From an uncultured Pseudomonadota bacterium (GTDB taxonomy: Bacteria > Desulfobacterota > Syntrophorhabdia > Syntrophorhabdales > Syntrophorhabdaceae): a stretch of DNA of 33,344 nucleotides. A model generated the notes under the pieces. The model worked only from the letters and a program-made list of their open reading frames with translations. It ran no database searches and was not told the DNA's origin. A program made the position numbers and the translations under genes. The stretch is from positions 1-33,344 of the forward strand of contig CALMFJ010000076.1 in assembly GCA_937862865.1 (NCBI GenBank). The letters are read 5' to 3'. This document shows, in pieces, positions 15,017 through 23,575 of this stretch (position 1 is the stretch's first letter; every line of letters begins with the position of its first letter).

Positions 15017-16348
15017 ATGGAATTCATGCAAGTCGCAGCTACCGTTGTGTTTCTCGCCAGCATCATTCTTGTCATCACAGGCTGGATCGACAGCGTCATT
15101 GCCGCCCTGGGCGGCATTCTTTTGATGGTCTTTCTGGGGGTATATTCGGATGTCGATGCCTTTAAGATCGTCGACTGGAACGTCATATTCATCCTGCTCA
15201 GTATCTGGATCATATCGGGGTATTTCGGGCGGTCAGGTGTCCCCGATTTTCTTTCAGCTTTAATGCTCAAGCTGTCCAAGGGAAACATTGCATTTTTTGT
15301 TACCTCCATTGGCGCGCTGGCCGGCCTGGTCTCCATGCTGATCGATAATGTCGTCGTCGTCATCATGTTCGCACCCGTTATTTTTCATGCGTGCAGGAAA
15401 TTCAAGTTTCCGGCTTTTGCCCCTGTCTTATTTGTCGGTTTATGCTCGAATTTTATGGGAACGGCTATGCTCCTCGGCGATCTGCCGCCCCAGATGCTGC
15501 ACAGCGTTTCAGGAATCGAGTTCTGGGGGTTCATCTGGCACTCCGGCAGGCCCTCATCGTTGTTTATCCTTATGATATCCTATGTTGTAACGTGCTGGAT
15601 GTTCTATCTTATCTTTGCAAGGAAATATAAGGGAAAGAGAATGGACGTCGCATCCATTGAGGAGAAACCCTCTGACCATATCAAGGACAAACCCTTTGCG
15701 GTCGTGTCATGCGGTATATTCCTCCTGACGATCCTCGCAATGGCCTTCAGGCCCGTTTTCGGGTATCATCTCGGTTTTATCGCAATGTGGGGGGCAATTG
15801 CCCTGATTCTCTTCTTCGAATTGTTCGGTAAACATTTCACGGTCGAGACGCCTGACGTCGAGCATATCCTCGCGGAACTTGACTGGAGGGCGATCGGTTT
15901 CTATGTGTCACTCTTTGCGCTGGTCGGCGGCCTCGAGCACGCCGGCGTTATCAAGATCGTCACGAGCGCCATCACCCCCATCATCCAGAAAAGCCTTATC
16001 GTGGGAAGCTCGGCCCTGTACTGGATAACCGCCCCTATCGTCGGCATCGTCGAGCATGATGCCTATATTCTGACATTGCTCTATGTCATCAGGGACCTTG
16101 GCAAAGACACGGGCATGAACCCCTGGCCTCTTTACTGGATGCTCCTGTGGGCGGGGACACTCGGCAGCAACCTGACGGTCGCGGGCGCGCCGGCGCTTTT
16201 CGTGGCCAAGAATCTGGGCGAGAAGGAAGACGATAGAAAAGTCGGCCTGAAGGAATTTCTGGGTATCACGGTGCCGTATGTTGTCGTGTCGCTCGTTGCC
16301 TGTTATATACCCGCAATGTTTATCTGGGTCATTCCTTTTGCAAAATAG
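15017..16348 (+). CDS. ArsB/NhaD/P-protein family ion transporter (SLC13-like)
   Basis: A 443-residue integral membrane transporter with about 11-12 helices in two inverted halves. LIDNVVVVIMFAPV and FMGTAMLLGDLPPQM match the conserved helix breaks of the ArsB/NhaD/P-protein superfamily, and FALVGGLEHAGV the second half. The usual GDPPN is changed to GDLPP, so substrate specificity may differ from the named members. A Na+/H+ antiporter is the most attractive role beside a Na+ pump, but an anion or dicarboxylate substrate cannot be excluded. The ATG at 15017 has AGGGGG eight bases upstream. The leader contains a terminator-like hairpin. It is followed 15 bp later by the kinase-like gene. Confidence 0.85.
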   Translation: MEFMQVAATVVFLASIILVITGWIDSVIAALGGILLMVFLGVYSDVDAFKIVDWNVIFILLSIWIISGYFGRSGVPDFLSALMLKLSKGNIAFFVTSIGALAGLVSMLIDNVVVVIMFAPVIFHACRKFKFPAFAPVLFVGLCSNFMGTAMLLGDLPPQMLHSVSGIEFWGFIWHSGRPSSLFILMISYVVTCWMFYLIFARKYKGKRMDVASIEEKPSDHIKDKPFAVVSCGIFLLTILAMAFRPVFGYHLGFIAMWGAIALILFFELFGKHFTVETPDVEHILAELDWRAIGFYVSLFALVGGLEHAGVIKIVTSAITPIIQKSLIVGSSALYWITAPIVGIVEHDAYILTLLYVIRDLGKDTGMNPWPLYWMLLWAGTLGSNLTVAGAPALFVAKNLGEKEDDRKVGLKEFLGITVPYVVVSLVACYIPAMFIWVIPFAK

Positions 16349-16363
16349 GGGGAGGGGGTAATT

Positions 16364-17212
16364 ATGGCCATACTTACTATTTCGCGGCAATTTGGCGGTG
16401 GGGCGAAAGCTGTAGCCCTTCAGGTAGCCTCCGACCTTGGCTACGAATATATCGACCGGGCGACGATGTTCAAAGATATCTCGGCGCAGGGGCCCCGCTG
16501 GGGATCGTATGCAAAGGATTTCGATGAGCAGTATCCCAATGTGTGGGAAAAGAATGACTGGTCATTCAAGGCGTTTGTCGCAATTATCCAGAGCCTTATC
16601 TACGACTATGCCCAAAGAGATAACGTGATCATTGCGGGAACGGGCGGTACTTTTTTGCTGAAAGGCGTCCCGCATGTTCTGAGGGTACGAATCGAGAGCA
16701 GCCTGGAGGACCGGATCAATCGTGTTCAGGGAGATCAGGTCATCAACGAAAATACGGCGAAATGGATCATCGAAAAGATCGATGCCGATATGTCACGGTC
16801 TATGTATATCCTTTACGGGAAGCACTGGGACGACCCCAGGGAATTTGACCACGTATTCAATAGTTCGACGCAGGGCAAGGACCAGATCGTGGAAGAGATC
16901 AAAAAAGGTGTTCTCGCGAAAGATGCGTTAAAAACACAGGACGCCATGAACATTCTCAATCTCAGGGCCCTCGCAGCAAGGGCTAAGGCGGCGATACTTA
17001 CAGATCCGAATTTTACAGTGTCATATCTCGATGTAACGCCTGTCGAAGAGGGCATGCCGAAATACGGCCTGAGAGTGCACGGATTCGTGCATGAAACGGA
17101 TGACGCTTCGGGCATTAAAGAGGCGGTTAAAAAAATTGTCACGGATATCCCGGTCGAATTCGATGTTCACTACCAGATGTACCCGCGGTTCGGCCATTTC
17201 GATTTTAAGTAA
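16364..17212 (+). CDS. Cytidylate kinase-like protein with C-terminal BON-like domain
   Basis: A 282-residue protein. The N-terminal ~190 residues resemble the cytidylate-kinase-like family (PF13189): ISRQFGGGA near 6-14, a degenerate P-loop-like segment; IIAGTGGTFLL near 88; and VRIESSLEDRINRV near 108. The last ~90 residues (LRALAARAKAAI, then alternating strands and a helix to VEFDVHYQ) look like a BON domain, often found in transport- or membrane-linked proteins. A strong GGAGGGGG precedes the ATG. Co-transcription with the transporter suggests a regulatory or accessory role rather than CMP phosphorylation, which is inference. The domain calls were made by eye. Confidence 0.75.
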   Translation: MAILTISRQFGGGAKAVALQVASDLGYEYIDRATMFKDISAQGPRWGSYAKDFDEQYPNVWEKNDWSFKAFVAIIQSLIYDYAQRDNVIIAGTGGTFLLKGVPHVLRVRIESSLEDRINRVQGDQVINENTAKWIIEKIDADMSRSMYILYGKHWDDPREFDHVFNSSTQGKDQIVEEIKKGVLAKDALKTQDAMNILNLRALAARAKAAILTDPNFTVSYLDVTPVEEGMPKYGLRVHGFVHETDDASGIKEAVKKIVTDIPVEFDVHYQMYPRFGHFDFK

Positions 17213-17231
17213 TTGTTTGCACAGAGACAGA

Positions 17232-17267
17232 AGATCCCCGGCTAAGGTCATGCCGGGGATCTTTTTT
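17232..17267 (+). terminator. Intrinsic terminator between converging operons
   Basis: AGATCCCCGGC (17232-17242) pairs with GCCGGGGATCT (17252-17262) and is followed by TTTTTT. It ends the transporter/kinase unit and touches the last codon of the ATPase subunit D gene. The opposite strand lacks a clean T-tract. Confidence 0.92.
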
Positions 17268-17904
17268 ATACATTCTGCCGGGCTTCCCGGGCCAATCTTT
17301 GCGCTTTGATCTTCATCAGCGCGCTCGTTGTCGAGCGCTCCGTCTCTTCAAGCTTCGCCGTGATGAAGTGTATCGTTTCCTCGATCCGGGGTATGAAGGA
17401 ATACTCCAGGGCGTTGACGCGGCGCCGGGTCTTCTCGACCTCGCTCGCCATCCGGCGGACCTTGTCTTCCGTTTCGGACATCGCGAGGAGATCCGGCAGA
17501 AAATCACGCAGCCGGGAGACGGCAATGTCGAGTTCGGGCGATGTGTGAACGACGGAGTACCTGCCGGTCACGTCGCCGTAACGGATGTCGAGCTTCTGGA
17601 TCCTCACCCCCAGCATCCTGACGGGCTCGACAATGATGTCCAGTTCCTGCTGTACGGATTCAAGGGCGTTCTCCGTTATCGTTCGCGAGGACGTTATCTC
17701 CGCAAGCACGAACAGCTTCATGACGAGGGGGAGTTCGTCGTCCACCATCTGGCGGAGCCTGCGGTATTCGTGGGCCACGTTCATGAATTCCTTGATGAGG
17801 CCCTCGAGCTTGTCCTTCAGGAGCTTATGCCCCCGCCGGGCGACGACGAGGCGCCGTCTGAGTTTCAACAGTTCCATCCGGGTGGGGTTTACGGCAAGTC
17901 TCAA
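17266..17904 (-). CDS. atpD: V/A-type ATPase subunit D (central shaft)
   Basis: A 212-residue subunit that forms the rotating central stalk with subunit F inside the A3B3 head. The N-terminal NPTRMELLKLRRRL and long N- and C-terminal amphipathic helices (ending ALEYSFIPRIEETIHFI) are characteristic of V-type D subunits. The start lies 10 bp after the subunit B stop. It is the final gene of the nine-gene operon and its stop falls in the shared terminator region. Confidence 0.95.
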   Translation of the reverse strand: MRLAVNPTRMELLKLRRRLVVARRGHKLLKDKLEGLIKEFMNVAHEYRRLRQMVDDELPLVMKLFVLAEITSSRTITENALESVQQELDIIVEPVRMLGVRIQKLDIRYGDVTGRYSVVHTSPELDIAVSRLRDFLPDLLAMSETEDKVRRMASEVEKTRRRVNALEYSFIPRIEETIHFITAKLEETERSTTSALMKIKAQRLAREARQNV

Positions 17905-17914
17905 ATGTCCATCC

Positions 17915-19303
17915 TCAATTCGAGCTCTGCGGGTAGTACTTTTCTATGAATTCATTGCGAATACGCTTGAGCAGCCTGGTCGGCAGCATGCCGAGCAGCT
18001 GCCAGCCGATATGGAGGCTCTCCTCGATCGTCCTGTTCTCGTATTCGCCCTGCCGAATGAACTTATCCTCAAACGCATCGGAGAATTTCACGAAGAGGAT
18101 GTCCTCGTCCGTCAATGCCGATTCACCGAGCACCACGGCGAGCTCCCGTGCATTTTTCCCGTGCGCATACGCAGAATAGAGCTGGTTCATGACATCCGCA
18201 TGGTCTTCCCGCGTCTTTCCCACACCGATACCCTTGTCCTTCAGGCGTGAAAGCGAGGGCAGCACGTCGACGGGCGGGTATATGCCCTGCGTGTGGAGCG
18301 GGCGCAGGATGATTATCTGGCCCTCCGTGATGTAGCCGGTCAGGTCGGGAATGGGGTGGGTCTTATCATCTTCGGGCATGGTGAGGACGGGTATCTGCGT
18401 TATCGAGCCTTTCTTGCCCTTGATGCGGCCGGCGCGCTCATAAATGGTCGAAAGGTCGGTGTAAAGGTACCCCGGATACCCGCGCCTTCCCGGCACCTCC
18501 TTGCGTGCGGCTGAAATCTCCCTCAGCGCTTCGCAGTAGTTCGTGATGTCGGTGAGTATCACAAGGACGTGCATGTCCTTCTCGAAGGCAAGGAATTCGG
18601 CCGTTGTGAGGGCCATGCGCGGGAGTGCGAGCCTTTCTATCGGGGGGTCGTCAGCCAGGTTGATGAAGAGAACCGACCGCTCTATGGCGCCAGTTTTCTT
18701 GAAATCAGCAATGAAGAACTCGGATTCTTCAAACGTGATTCCCATGGCAGCGAACACGACCGCAAATTTCTCGCCCGTTTTCAGGACGGTCGCCTGCCGC
18801 GCTATCTGGGCGGCGATGCGTGAATGGGGAAGACCGGATGCGGAGAAAAGAGGCAGCTTCTGGCCGCGGACGAGGGTGTTCAGGAGATCGATCGTGGAAA
18901 TGCCCGTCTGAATGAACTCATTCGGGTAATCGCGGGCATAAGGGTTGATCTGGTTCCCGTTCACATTGAGGTATTTCTCCGGGATGATGGGGGGCCCGTC
19001 GTCGATCGGCTGGCCTGAACCATCGAACACGCGGCCGAGCATGTCGATCGACATTCCGAGCTCCATGCCCTTGGCGAGGAATTTGACCCTGACGTCGCCC
19101 GGTGAAAGTCCCCGGGTACCCTCGAAGACCTGGACCATCGCTTTGTTGCCGTGCACTTCCAGCACGCGCCCCCTGCGGATAGTCCCGTCATCAAGCTTGA
19201 TGTCCGCCAGTTCTCCGTATGTCACGCCCTCGACGTCGTCGACGAGCATCAGGGGGCCGGCGATCTCCCTTACTGTCTTATATTCGCGCATGATGTTCTG
19301 CAT
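17915..19303 (-). CDS. atpB: V/A-type ATPase subunit B (non-catalytic)
   Basis: A 462-residue regulatory nucleotide-binding subunit of the A3B3 head. The opening [24 protein letters not shown], the degenerate P-loop region [18 protein letters not shown], and [23 protein letters not shown] are diagnostic for B rather than A subunits. Length is normal. The ATG at 19303 is preceded by AGGA only three or four bases upstream; an ATG at 19291 is possible. It lies 22 bp after subunit A. Confidence 0.97.
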   Translation of the reverse strand: MQNIMREYKTVREIAGPLMLVDDVEGVTYGELADIKLDDGTIRRGRVLEVHGNKAMVQVFEGTRGLSPGDVRVKFLAKGMELGMSIDMLGRVFDGSGQPIDDGPPIIPEKYLNVNGNQINPYARDYPNEFIQTGISTIDLLNTLVRGQKLPLFSASGLPHSRIAAQIARQATVLKTGEKFAVVFAAMGITFEESEFFIADFKKTGAIERSVLFINLADDPPIERLALPRMALTTAEFLAFEKDMHVLVILTDITNYCEALREISAARKEVPGRRGYPGYLYTDLSTIYERAGRIKGKKGSITQIPVLTMPEDDKTHPIPDLTGYITEGQIIILRPLHTQGIYPPVDVLPSLSRLKDKGIGVGKTREDHADVMNQLYSAYAHGKNARELAVVLGESALTDEDILFVKFSDAFEDKFIRQGEYENRTIEESLHIGWQLLGMLPTRLLKRIRNEFIEKYYPQSSN

Positions 19304-19325
19304 ATTTCCTGCCTTGTCACTGAGT

Positions 19326-21086
19326 TTACCAGACCAACGCCCGGATGCTGTTGGTTATGTCTCTCTCGATAGCGTCGAACTGTTCCAGCTGGTCCTCCGG
19401 TATGAGTTTCGCCTGCACGATCTCTTCGATGACATTGAGGTTGAGCAGGGCCTCAAGGGTCGCGCCGTCGGAGAGACCCGTGCGGATCTCGTCGTAATAC
19501 CGCAGGATGAGGTTGAGCATCAGGAACTGTTTCCTCGGTGATGTGTATGTGTCGCGGTCGTCAAACGCGTTCTGATGGAGGAAATCCTCCCTGATCATGC
19601 GTGCCGCCTGCATGAGGAGCCGGTCCTCCGTCGTCAAGGAATCGACCCCGACCAACCGGACGAGCTCGTCGAGCTCGGCTTCCTTCTGCAGGATGGACAT
19701 GGCTCGCTTCCTGTTGACCGACCACATTGTATCGACCGTTTTATCCGCGTCCTCGTCAACGGTGTCCTGGTAGAGGGAATATGAGGAGAGCCAGTTGACG
19801 GCGGGAAAATGCCGGGCGAACGCCAGCTTGTCGTCAAGCCCCCAGTACACCTTCACAACACGCAGGGTCGTCTGAACGACGGGCTCGGACAGGTCGCCGC
19901 CGGGAGGCGATACAGCGCCGATGATGGAAACGGCTCCGCGCCGGTCGTTTGCGCCGATGCAGACAACGGAACCGGCACGTTCGTAGAACCCCGCAATGCG
20001 CGACCCGAGATACGCGGGGTACCCTTCTTCCCCGGGCATTTCCTCGAGCCGTCCCGATATCTCGCGCATTGCCTCGGCCCAGCGGCTGGTGGAATCCGCC
20101 ATGAGCGCAACCGAGTACCCCATGTCCCGGAAGTATTCCGCAATTGCGATCCCCGTAAAGACGCTGGCCTCGCGCGCGGCAACAGGCATGTTGGAGGTGT
20201 TTGCTAGGAGCACGGTCCGTTCCATGAGCGGTTCGCCTGTCGCCGGGTCCTTTAAATGCGGGAACTCCATGAGAACGTCTGTCATTTCGTTTCCGCGTTC
20301 CCCGCAGCCGACATACACGACGATCTGCGCGTCGGCCCATTTTGCCAGCTGGTGCTGGACCACGGTCTTCCCGCTGCCGAACGGCCCGGGAACGCATGCC
20401 GTTCCACCCTTCACGATGGGGAAGAACATGTCTATGATCCGCTGCCCCGTCACCATCGTCTGTACAGGGGGCATTTTCCGCTTTACCGGGCGCGGGTCCC
20501 GGACGGGCCATCTCTGGACCATGGTGACGCTGAGAAGGCTGCCTTTTTCTTCGATGACCGCAACCTCGGTATCGACGTCGCCGGTGACGGGACTGATCCT
20601 CTTCACGATCCCGGACCTTCCCGGGGGCATCATTATCTTATGTACAATGATCGCGGTTTCCTGGACCGTGCCGAGAATATCGCCCCCGGTTACCAGGTCC
20701 CCGACATGGACGCTCGGTATAAAGTCCCACTGCCGTGTCCTGTCAAGGGCGGGCCTGCGGGCCCCCCTCACGATGTATTCGCCGAAATCACGGGCCAGGG
20801 CATCAAGGGGCCGCTGGATGCCGTCGTAAATGGAGCGGATGAGGCCCGGGCCCAGTTCGACACTGAGAGGTTCCCCTGTTCGCACGACAGGCTGCCCGGG
20901 GCCGATCCCTTCGGTTTCCTCGTACGTCTGGATCGAGTACTCGCCCCCCCTTATCTCGATTATCTCGCCAAAAAGCCCCAGGTCCCCGACGCGAACCATT
21001 TCATACATTCGCGCACCCGCCAGACCCTTTGCCACTACAAGCGGTCCCGAGACTTTTATGACCTGTCCGCTGGTTCCGTCCATCAT
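19326..21086 (-). CDS. atpA: V/A-type ATPase subunit A (catalytic)
   Basis: A 586-residue catalytic subunit that hydrolyses or makes ATP. The Walker A motif GPFGSGKT is at 234-241, [13 protein letters not shown] carries the catalytic glutamate, and the non-homologous insert of V/A types occupies about residues 115-200. [28 protein letters not shown] is in place. The ATG directly follows the stop of subunit F (TAA then ATGATG). A second ATG at 21083 has better spacing from GAGGG. No feature of this subunit distinguishes Na+ from H+ use. Confidence 0.98.
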   Translation of the reverse strand: MMDGTSGQVIKVSGPLVVAKGLAGARMYEMVRVGDLGLFGEIIEIRGGEYSIQTYEETEGIGPGQPVVRTGEPLSVELGPGLIRSIYDGIQRPLDALARDFGEYIVRGARRPALDRTRQWDFIPSVHVGDLVTGGDILGTVQETAIIVHKIMMPPGRSGIVKRISPVTGDVDTEVAVIEEKGSLLSVTMVQRWPVRDPRPVKRKMPPVQTMVTGQRIIDMFFPIVKGGTACVPGPFGSGKTVVQHQLAKWADAQIVVYVGCGERGNEMTDVLMEFPHLKDPATGEPLMERTVLLANTSNMPVAAREASVFTGIAIAEYFRDMGYSVALMADSTSRWAEAMREISGRLEEMPGEEGYPAYLGSRIAGFYERAGSVVCIGANDRRGAVSIIGAVSPPGGDLSEPVVQTTLRVVKVYWGLDDKLAFARHFPAVNWLSSYSLYQDTVDEDADKTVDTMWSVNRKRAMSILQKEAELDELVRLVGVDSLTTEDRLLMQAARMIREDFLHQNAFDDRDTYTSPRKQFLMLNLILRYYDEIRTGLSDGATLEALLNLNVIEEIVQAKLIPEDQLEQFDAIERDITNSIRALVW

Positions 21087-21434
21087 TTATCCCTCATTCT
21101 CTTCGCTGGTCTCATCCTTCTTGAAAAGATCGATCCCCACCGAGCGTTCTATGGCCCATCTCATTTCCTTGTAGCTTGTCCGCGGGCTGTCTTCATGCAT
21201 CGGGACCACGGTAAGGATCGTAGAACTGCGTGAGCGAAACTCGTCTATCACGCCTTTCGGGGCCTCCGCAACGATACTTTCCGTGACAAGGATAAGCCCG
21301 ACGTCATGCCTGCGTGTCAGCATGAACAGTTCCTCGGCCAGGTCTTTCGGATCGGAGACGGGCACTGTCTCAAAACCTATGCCCTTGAAGCCGAGTATCA
21401 GGTGTTTTTCCCCCACTATGCATGCCTTAGACAT
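21087..21434 (-). CDS. atpF: V/A-type ATPase subunit F
   Basis: A 115-residue subunit that binds the D shaft and helps couple rotation. VGEKHLILGFKGIGFETVPV and the GLILVTESIVA strand are typical of the F (NtpG) Rossmann-like fold. The extra charged tail (DLFKKDETSEENEG) is unremarkable. It overlaps the end of subunit C by 8 bp and runs directly into subunit A. Confidence 0.93.
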   Translation of the reverse strand: MSKACIVGEKHLILGFKGIGFETVPVSDPKDLAEELFMLTRRHDVGLILVTESIVAEAPKGVIDEFRSRSSTILTVVPMHEDSPRTSYKEMRWAIERSVGIDLFKKDETSEENEG

Positions 21435-22437
21435 TCACATACCTCAATCGCTGGGCGAGGATGTCCGGGTCGATCCTGTTGATCTTTCCGGTGACAACAA
21501 GCTTGAGGTTTTGCATTTCCGCTTCGAGGGCCATGAGAAAATCAAAGACCCGCTCAGGCCCCGATGTTTCGAACCGCGCGTATGTTGCCATATGGAGGAC
21601 GAGGTTGGTCACCTTGAGATCGAACGTCGAGACCTGCTCCTCAAAGGGCATCTGCAAGGCCCGCGACAGGAGGTCACCCAGCTCTCCCCCGATGATCTCA
21701 GGCCATGCCGACGGGTCCCGGATGTCCGCCAGTTCGAGGACCAGGAGATCCTCGTCCCCGACCGGCAGGAGATAATCCGCCACCTGCCTGAGGTCCCGGT
21801 CCTGCCTGAGAACACGCCAGAGGGCCGAGACGACGTGGCCGGAAACAAGTTCCCTGACGCACGTCTGGATCAGGGGGCTGTCTATGGCGGATGCCAGGGC
21901 GAGCATCTGGCGCAGATACGCCCCGTCGACAAATATATCGGACAATGACTGGTCCATCTCGGAGACATTTATCGAGCTTCCCGTGATGCGCTCCCGGAAA
22001 GCCGGCGGGAGGTCGTCATATTCACCGTCGAGAATGGAAATGATCGTATTCTCCGGTATCATTCCGGGCAGGAACCGGATATCTTCCATCCCGGCAAGGG
22101 CAGTCTTTATGTTGAGGTAGTCGTTTTTGATGAGGAAGAGATCTGCCGGTACCGGCGACGGGCAGTCGCGGCGGATCGAAACGGCATAGTCGTAAAAACA
22201 CCGGTCAGCAACGGCGCTGAAATCTTCCCAGGGTACGCCGGGGTCGAGGTAATCCTCGATGAGCGTGCCCTGTAAATGCTGAAAAACGTCTTCCGTGTGA
22301 TGCATTTCGATGATCGAGGGAAAAAACTCGCGGGGCAGCAGTTTGCCTTCGAGGGCACTTATCCTGCCGCACACAAAACCCCATTTCGGGCGGTTCTTTA
22401 TGGAAGGTGCTATAAGAGAGGTTGTTAAAGTGGTCAT
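21427..22437 (-). CDS. atpC: V/A-type ATPase subunit C (d-type socket)
   Basis: A 336-residue all-helical subunit that sits on the proteolipid ring and receives the central shaft. GFVCGRISALEGKLL at the N-terminus, YLNIKTALAG in the middle, and the C-terminal MALEAEMQNLKLVVTGKINRID with LRYVNV match the NtpC/d family. Its ATG overlaps the subunit E stop by 4 bp (ATGA), implying coupled translation. Confidence 0.93.
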   Translation of the reverse strand: MTTLTTSLIAPSIKNRPKWGFVCGRISALEGKLLPREFFPSIIEMHHTEDVFQHLQGTLIEDYLDPGVPWEDFSAVADRCFYDYAVSIRRDCPSPVPADLFLIKNDYLNIKTALAGMEDIRFLPGMIPENTIISILDGEYDDLPPAFRERITGSSINVSEMDQSLSDIFVDGAYLRQMLALASAIDSPLIQTCVRELVSGHVVSALWRVLRQDRDLRQVADYLLPVGDEDLLVLELADIRDPSAWPEIIGGELGDLLSRALQMPFEEQVSTFDLKVTNLVLHMATYARFETSGPERVFDFLMALEAEMQNLKLVVTGKINRIDPDILAQRLRYVNV

Positions 22438-23021
22438 ATGCCTGCCAGGTCGCGTGCTATTTCAGGAAGAAGGGCCGTTTCTATATCCCGCATGATCGTC
22501 TCTATCGTTGCGTCTATCTCGTAGTTGTCGCCGATAAAAATGAAGCCGCCTTTCCCGGAAAGGGATCCTTCATCGATCTTCAGGTCCAGCCCGGCATTCC
22601 GTTTTGAATTGATCTCACGCAATATCTTTTCAAAGATGTCCCGTTCGCCGCCGTGTACCCTTACGGCGCCTCCGCGCCCCTCCGATATGCGGTCCAGGAG
22701 CTGTCTCATTTTCTGCTCATATCTGTCCGCCGGCCAGGAATGCAGTATATCCCGTGCCTCCTTGAAAATGGCGCGCACTGCATTATTTCTTGCCTCAAGA
22801 AGCTCTTTGGCCGCGTTCCCCTGGAACCGGGCGAGTTTGCGGCCGTACTCTTCCCTGATCAACCTCGAGCGGGCCTGGAATTGGTACTCGAATTCCCTGC
22901 GGAGATTTTCCTTTTGAGCCTCCGCCTTCTCCGAAGCCTGCTTCTGCGCCGCGGTGCTTATATGCCCGGCCTCGGTGCGGGATGCGTTGAGAACGGCTTC
23001 CTTGATCTTCTCTAAACTCAT
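22434..23021 (-). CDS. atpE: V/A-type ATPase subunit E (peripheral stalk)
   Basis: A 195-residue peripheral stalk subunit. The N-terminal ~110 residues are a long charged helix expected to coil with subunit H/G. The C-terminal part is a small globular domain that contacts the head (GGFIFIGDNYEIDATIETIMR is characteristic). It starts 11 bp after subunit K. Confidence 0.92.
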   Translation of the reverse strand: MSLEKIKEAVLNASRTEAGHISTAAQKQASEKAEAQKENLRREFEYQFQARSRLIREEYGRKLARFQGNAAKELLEARNNAVRAIFKEARDILHSWPADRYEQKMRQLLDRISEGRGGAVRVHGGERDIFEKILREINSKRNAGLDLKIDEGSLSGKGGFIFIGDNYEIDATIETIMRDIETALLPEIARDLAGI

Positions 23022-23032
23022 ACGCGCATCTC

Positions 23033-23548
23033 TTACTGTATAACCTGCTGCAGAATTGCCGGCTGGGTCAGGAATATTATGAACAATATCGTTGCAAGGA
23101 GCGCAACAACGGCATATGTTTCAACGAAGGCCGGGAACAGGATGGCCCGGCCTGCCGATTCCGGCCGTCGGGCTACCAGAGAGATCCCTGCCGCCGAGGC
23201 TTCGCCCTGTTTTATTGCCGATATCAATTGGGCGATCCCGTTTCCGAGACCAATGAAGAACAGGGCAAGCCCGGTCCCGAGGCTTATCTTGATGGGCCCT
23301 CCGGCTATAAGGCCCGTTTGCGTCATGATGAGTATAGCGGCGATAAAACCGTAAAAACCCTGGGTCCCGGGCAGGGCGACCATAACGAGCATCCTGCCGA
23401 ACAATTCAGGTTTTTCGCGCATGACGCCGGCTGCCGCATGGGAGGCGATCGCGATCCCGAACGCAGAACCGGCCCCGGCCAGCCCAAAGGTAAGCCCTGC
23501 ACCTGCATAGCAAAGTCCTCGACCAATTTCGATCCATTCAGGGGTCAT
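23033..23548 (-). CDS. atpK: V/A-type ATPase subunit K, proteolipid ring, probable Na+-binding form
   Basis: A 171-residue duplicated proteolipid with four membrane helices that form the ion-carrying rotor ring. Counting from the ATG at 23548, L59, T62 and Q63 (in LPGTQGFYGF), Q114 (in KQGEASAAG) and E143 (in FVETYAVV) line up with the five Na+ ligands L61, T64, Q65, Q110 and E139 of Enterococcus hirae NtpK. Only the second hairpin has the carboxylate, as in that enzyme. A GTG at 23551 would add one residue; GGGAGG lies nine bases before the ATG. Confidence 0.95.
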   Translation of the reverse strand: MTPEWIEIGRGLCYAGAGLTFGLAGAGSAFGIAIASHAAAGVMREKPELFGRMLVMVALPGTQGFYGFIAAILIMTQTGLIAGGPIKISLGTGLALFFIGLGNGIAQLISAIKQGEASAAGISLVARRPESAGRAILFPAFVETYAVVALLATILFIIFLTQPAILQQVIQ

Positions 23549-23575
23549 CACTGTGTTCCTCCCGGAATTGTATAA

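Noticed and set aside
20256-21233. A 325-residue plus-strand frame opposite ATPase subunits A and F
   Set aside because: Antisense to conserved genes; the translated sequence shows no domain.
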